This document shows positions 58,808 to 64,000 of a DNA stretch of 64,000 nucleotides, piece after piece. The stretch comes from Cloeon dipterum (lineage: Eukaryota > Arthropoda > Insecta > Ephemeroptera > Baetidae), in NCBI RefSeq assembly GCF_949628265.1, contig NC_088787.1, forward strand, positions 20,698,501 through 20,762,500, read 5' to 3'. A program made the position numbers and the translations under genes. The notes beneath the pieces are model-generated. The model did not search any database and was not told the origin of the DNA. It was given only the letters and a program-made list of their open reading frames with translations. The stretch's first letter is position 1, and each line of letters opens with the position of its first letter.

Positions 58808-61800
58808 GTTTTGATTTGAGAGTATTAAACTGAATTGCATCACTTTAACTGGACGCCTTTTGTTTGGATTGTCGTCAAAATCCTTAATGTTATTATATCA
58901 GAGAAATTTCCAAGTAGTGCAGATAAAGATCATGATTACGCCTATAGCTTTGTTTGTTAAATTGATTGTACGTAAGATAATTTCGTTGACTGATGCAAAA
59001 GGATCTTCATATTCCCGGCCGAGCAGACACAAGGAGCTAACCTCGCGCTAATAATACTATTCTGCAAATTGCACATACAGAACAGTATAAGTTTTGGCCC
59101 ATTCGCTGTCCCCAACATCGCGCACAATGGAGTTCTAACGACGCATATTATCCCCCTGTATGTGTATGATTGGGTTGCGGCGCTTTCTATTTCACAAAAG
59201 CTTGTGGGTGTTCCCCTGGAAATGAGTCTATGTCGACGAGAACTCACTGATGCTGCAGTGGTTGTGATATATAGATCTATATTTTATATGGCTTCAACTA
59301 AGAGTGTTGCTGGTGAGACTTCTCAACATTAAAACAATTTATTTAAATTAATTATAGGTACTGTTTCCTGCATCATTACACACCTGCGAAAAAAGGTTCC
59401 ATGACAAATAAAGATCTCGAGCTGTTTCGAACTAATCATGTATTTTTGCTACTGTGTCGTAGCACTGTCCACTTGCCCTTGCTATGGCCTCAATTACAAG
59501 TAATTTTAACAACTCATTATTTCTTATTTTTGTGATAGGAGTAACAGAAATTCCGTATTAATTTCCTTTGGTAAAAATCAGCTGCTCAGATGTAACAGAA
59601 ATTTGGCAATATTCGCGTGTGTTGACGCATGCCAAATTGGGATTGCTCACCTTAGCTGTTATTTACCGAGTTGTTAGGGGTTACGACATGCGTTTGGATA
59701 CCTCGCCGAGATTCCCACCAGGTATTTTTGGAGCCCTTCGCACTCAGCTTATTCCCTATCAATTTTCATAACAGCCAGAAATAAATCATCCAGTTTCATT
59801 GGACAGCTATTTTTATTGCTCCGAGAAGTAATTAACATTCATAAATTTTTTAGCGTAGCAGATATCAGGTGATTATTTACAAAAGGATCAATCACCATAG
59901 CGATTGATCACGTCACGCTGATTTGAAGTTTAGAAGTTTGCTCGTAATTGATGTAAAATTTTCCTGATTTATTTGCTCTCAGTTGGCGATTAAAAAAATA
60001 ATTAATTAGGGTAAAATCAATTTTGATAGATTAACCCTGTTTTTCCTGCGTGGATTTTAAAATTGTTTGTTCACGAATTTAAGCAAACAATCATTAAAAT
60101 TTAATTGGCTTGAAAAACAGGGAGCCGCCTTTACCAGGCTTACAGATTTTGCGATCGTCGCGTGAATGTGTGTCGATTTTGGAGTGAAATTGGCACTGAC
60201 CAAAGTGTTTGATTTGCGTTCCGCATTGAATGCGGGGGAGGAACGAGCCGTGTGTACATTTATTCTCACTTGAGCAAACAACTAGGTGCCAACACGCGAA
60301 ATTGAAACGACGCTTCTCCAGCAGAGAATCGGCAGTTGCGAGAGCAAATTCGTTTTAAACTGGATTGAATGTGCATGTATTTGATGACACGACTTCAATA
60401 CCGAACTGCTGTTGCTGAATGCAATATATCTTATTGAACTTCTTCATACCAACCAGTAAAGAATTGACGATATTTTTTGCTTTTTCGCTGCATGTTGACA
60501 CATTTTAATTAATTTAAATATCAGTCAGTGATATTAATGCAAGTGTATTCCTGCTAGCACCAAAAACGGACCATCCTGCTAGCACCAAAAACATACCCTC
60601 CTGCCAAAGAGTTTAATTTAATTCCATGTTTCGATGGTTTCGATAAATTGTGTTCTAATTTTGGAATCATTGGCTTTATTTTATCAAATTATGGGGGTGG
60701 TGTTTATTGACAGAGGTTGAAACATAATTAGAATTCAGAGTAAATATCTGTTTTTTCTCCGCTGACATGACTATGTTGTACCAGTGATTTTCAGCATATT
60801 CTTTGCCTGACAAGAAAGATATTGCAGTTTTACAGTGCAATGAATATTTAAAAGCACACCCATTTTAAATGTAAAATAAAAATAGTTACAAATCACAGTC
60901 AAATTAAACTCTCAACATCTTTCATTTGATATGTTATGCAAATTTCCGTTTCTTATTACTCTTTGAAGCAGTAAAATGGACAAAATAAGTTATGCAGCTG
61001 TTTACTTCTGGATGGGAGCTATTACCAGAATTTTGACGTCTCCCGCCTTACGTGTTTCCATCCACGCTCAATAAATCAACATTTCATCAATCCATCCAAG
61101 CGGATTCCTCGAAGTGCTCGAGGACGGCGCCGACTAAAATTCGAGGTGGGCGATGGCGAACGAGGGATTATTGCACCGCGGCGGGTTCATTAAAAGCTCG
61201 GGATTAGGGGGCGAAAGCTGAGTTAGCGGAGCAACCCACACCCTGCTCGCGCGCCAGCATTGTTCGTTCGTTAAAACAAACTGGATGACACTTTCATTAG
61301 ACTCCTCGATCGGCAAACAGCTAGCTCGTAAAATTTTGTTGCTCGACCTTTTCCAGACTGTCAATATTTGAGGCAATATATCACATCAAAATGTTTTCTT
61401 GAAATGGATAGAGTTAAAGGACAAGTAAGACGAAAATTCATATTTTTTATGAGAGATTAAAAATTCTGAAAATCAGAGAGTCGTTGGATTGTATCGAATC
61501 GGCCTCTACGTTAGCAAAAAACGCATACTATAGGGAGTGGTTGGTACATTATGACGTCATCATTGCTCAGGGTTGTAAAACTATAAGGAGAAATGTCAAG
61601 TTTTGTAATGATTGATAATCTTTCCTTTTATGGTCATGCAAATTTAAACAAATAATCAACAGGGAACAACAATCAAGACGGGGTCCTAAACACCAGCGGC
61701 CATGACGCTGATGATGTCACAATATGGCCGCTTTCATTGTCCACCGCTTGATGGCTAACACGGTGACCGATTCCAAAAATTTCAATGGAACTTTGATTTT

Positions 61801-63095
61801 CAGAATTTTGAGCTGAACATGTAAATTTTTTAGTTTTTATGACAGCCACGAATCCTCTACGTGTTTCAGACACTATAAATTTTACAATTTTAAAAGAATA
61901 CTTCATTTGCAATCTCTGTTAATACGGCAAAATTCTTTGACGTAATTGGAAAATCTTAATTTTAATAAAAATTGTATGAACTAAATTGTATTGAATACGC
62001 CTCTTCATTTATTTCAATTTGGGAAACAACGACGACGCAACGCGTTTGGCGTACGTGTCGCGCCGGTTGCATACCCGCGATTGACACACATGCTCATCGG
62101 CCGGAAAGGAAGAAATCGGGTCGAACGGCTCTATTTTTCCTCTCTGCGATCGTGGCCCAATTACAATCTGATCTCACCTTGCATTAATTAAGCCCCTCAT
62201 CGCGCACTAATTATAAGAGGCCTATTCCTGGAGGTGCCGGCTTAATTTTTTACATAAAAACAACGTGACTGCAGCTCCTGAAGGGAAATATTGCTCTATT
62301 TCCAGCGAGTTGAATTATTTTTTTTATCCGCTCGGAGGTATTTTTATGGGCGTGCACGGGATGTGGATAATTACACGCTCCGCGTCTGGAGAACGCACCT
62401 AGCAATTATGTGCCGTCAAACACGCGATATTTTATGCGCGCACTTCGCCAATTATTCCGTTCGCAGCCGCTGTGGCACCCTGCTCTTTTTCCAATTGGCA
62501 AATTGTTCTCCTGGAAAAGCACAAAAAATTAATTGTAATTGAGCAGGAAATTTTCCTGAAAAAGAGATTTTGGAAGGTCAAAGAAGCAGACGAGTGTTTG
62601 GGCTCTTAAATCTTGTACGTAGGAGAGGGCTTTATGTTTTTGATGGAGGCGGAGTGGTGAGTGTGTTGTCACTTTTAATAAAAACGGCAGTTATTTTGCT
62701 CTCGTGAAGACCCTTTTATGTGGGTTTTTGGCTGAAAAAGTCCATATCCTAATGACCAGTAAATAGAGGCCATCGCATCCATTAAAGGTCAGCGCGGAGA
62801 GCTTTACTGCGGCCATAATTCTGGCTGGTGTTCGTCCTAATGCTCCTCACACAAGATTTTTTTAAGTATACTTGAATCTAAATTAGATTATGGAGGAAAT
62901 TGCCTAGCATAATTTTCAATTAATATCAAGTGGAGCTGAGTAAATTGCAACAGTGAAATTATCTGTTTGATGTCCGATTCTTCAATTTTTATAACAACAA
63001 AATCATTAATTTCTTCAATCGCATTGTTGAAAAAGTTCAAATACAGAAAGTTCGCTTGATATTTTCTCTCCTTCGTAATTAAATTCGTCAGCAAA
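58808..63095. other. Gene-poor region between the protease array and the amine oxidase
   Basis: No gene was established. Open frames at 59,069-59,332 (+), 59,568-59,771 (+) and 61,134-61,376 (-) have no recognisable motif. A short direct repeat CCTGCTAGCACCAAAAAC occurs twice (about 60,550-60,567 and 60,575-60,592). GC-richer patches at 61,100-61,330, 62,030-62,160 and 62,330-62,480, rich in TAAT motifs, may be regulatory (inference). Confidence 0.45.

Positions 63096-64000
<905 letters not shown>

Overview
The window is AT-rich animal nuclear DNA with many very short introns (about 50-90 bases, mixed with a few of several kb), no operons and no retroviral coding region. A CCHamide-1 neuropeptide gene, a compact brachyurin-type serine protease array and the gene set as a whole point to an arthropod, most likely an insect. 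The order cannot be fixed from this sequence.

Left part (1-11 kb), dense housekeeping genes: the 3' end of Cyclin K (+); GTPBP3, the mitochondrial tRNA-modifying GTPase, complete in seven exons (-), tail-to-tail with Cyclin K; a lysosomal-type membrane-anchored histidine acid phosphatase (+), head-to-head with GTPBP3; and an ApoD-like lipocalin (-), tail-to-tail with the phosphatase. Polyadenylation signals of both convergent pairs lie only about 30-50 bases apart.

11-25 kb: a complete seven-exon fem-1 gene of the FEM1A/C type (+), a CUL2 ubiquitin-ligase substrate receptor, with a 6.5-kb first intron. 25-45 kb is gene-poor. It holds a possible 41-residue membrane micropeptide gene (-), the three-exon CCHamide-1 precursor gene (-) with a 6.7-kb intron, a 2-kb near-palindromic foldback element, and several short repeat families (an A-tailed SINE-like family with three copies, a GC-rich 125-bp family with two copies, hAT-like and TA-flanked MITEs, long hairpins).

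45.8-58.8 kb: a tandem array of secreted chymotrypsin/brachyurin-like serine proteases, all on the minus strand. Five genes look intact and one is a pseudogene; a stray protease exon lies just upstream of the first gene. The five intact genes share the same seven-exon layout and intron phases (1,0,2,0,0,0), which shows origin by local duplication. They are most simply read as digestive enzymes activated by cleavage before the IxGG motif.

58.8-64 kb: mostly non-coding, then the first two exons of a FAD-dependent amine (polyamine) oxidase (+) that runs off the right edge. Gene models were built by hand from splice sites, reading phase and family motifs; no alignment or transcript evidence was available.
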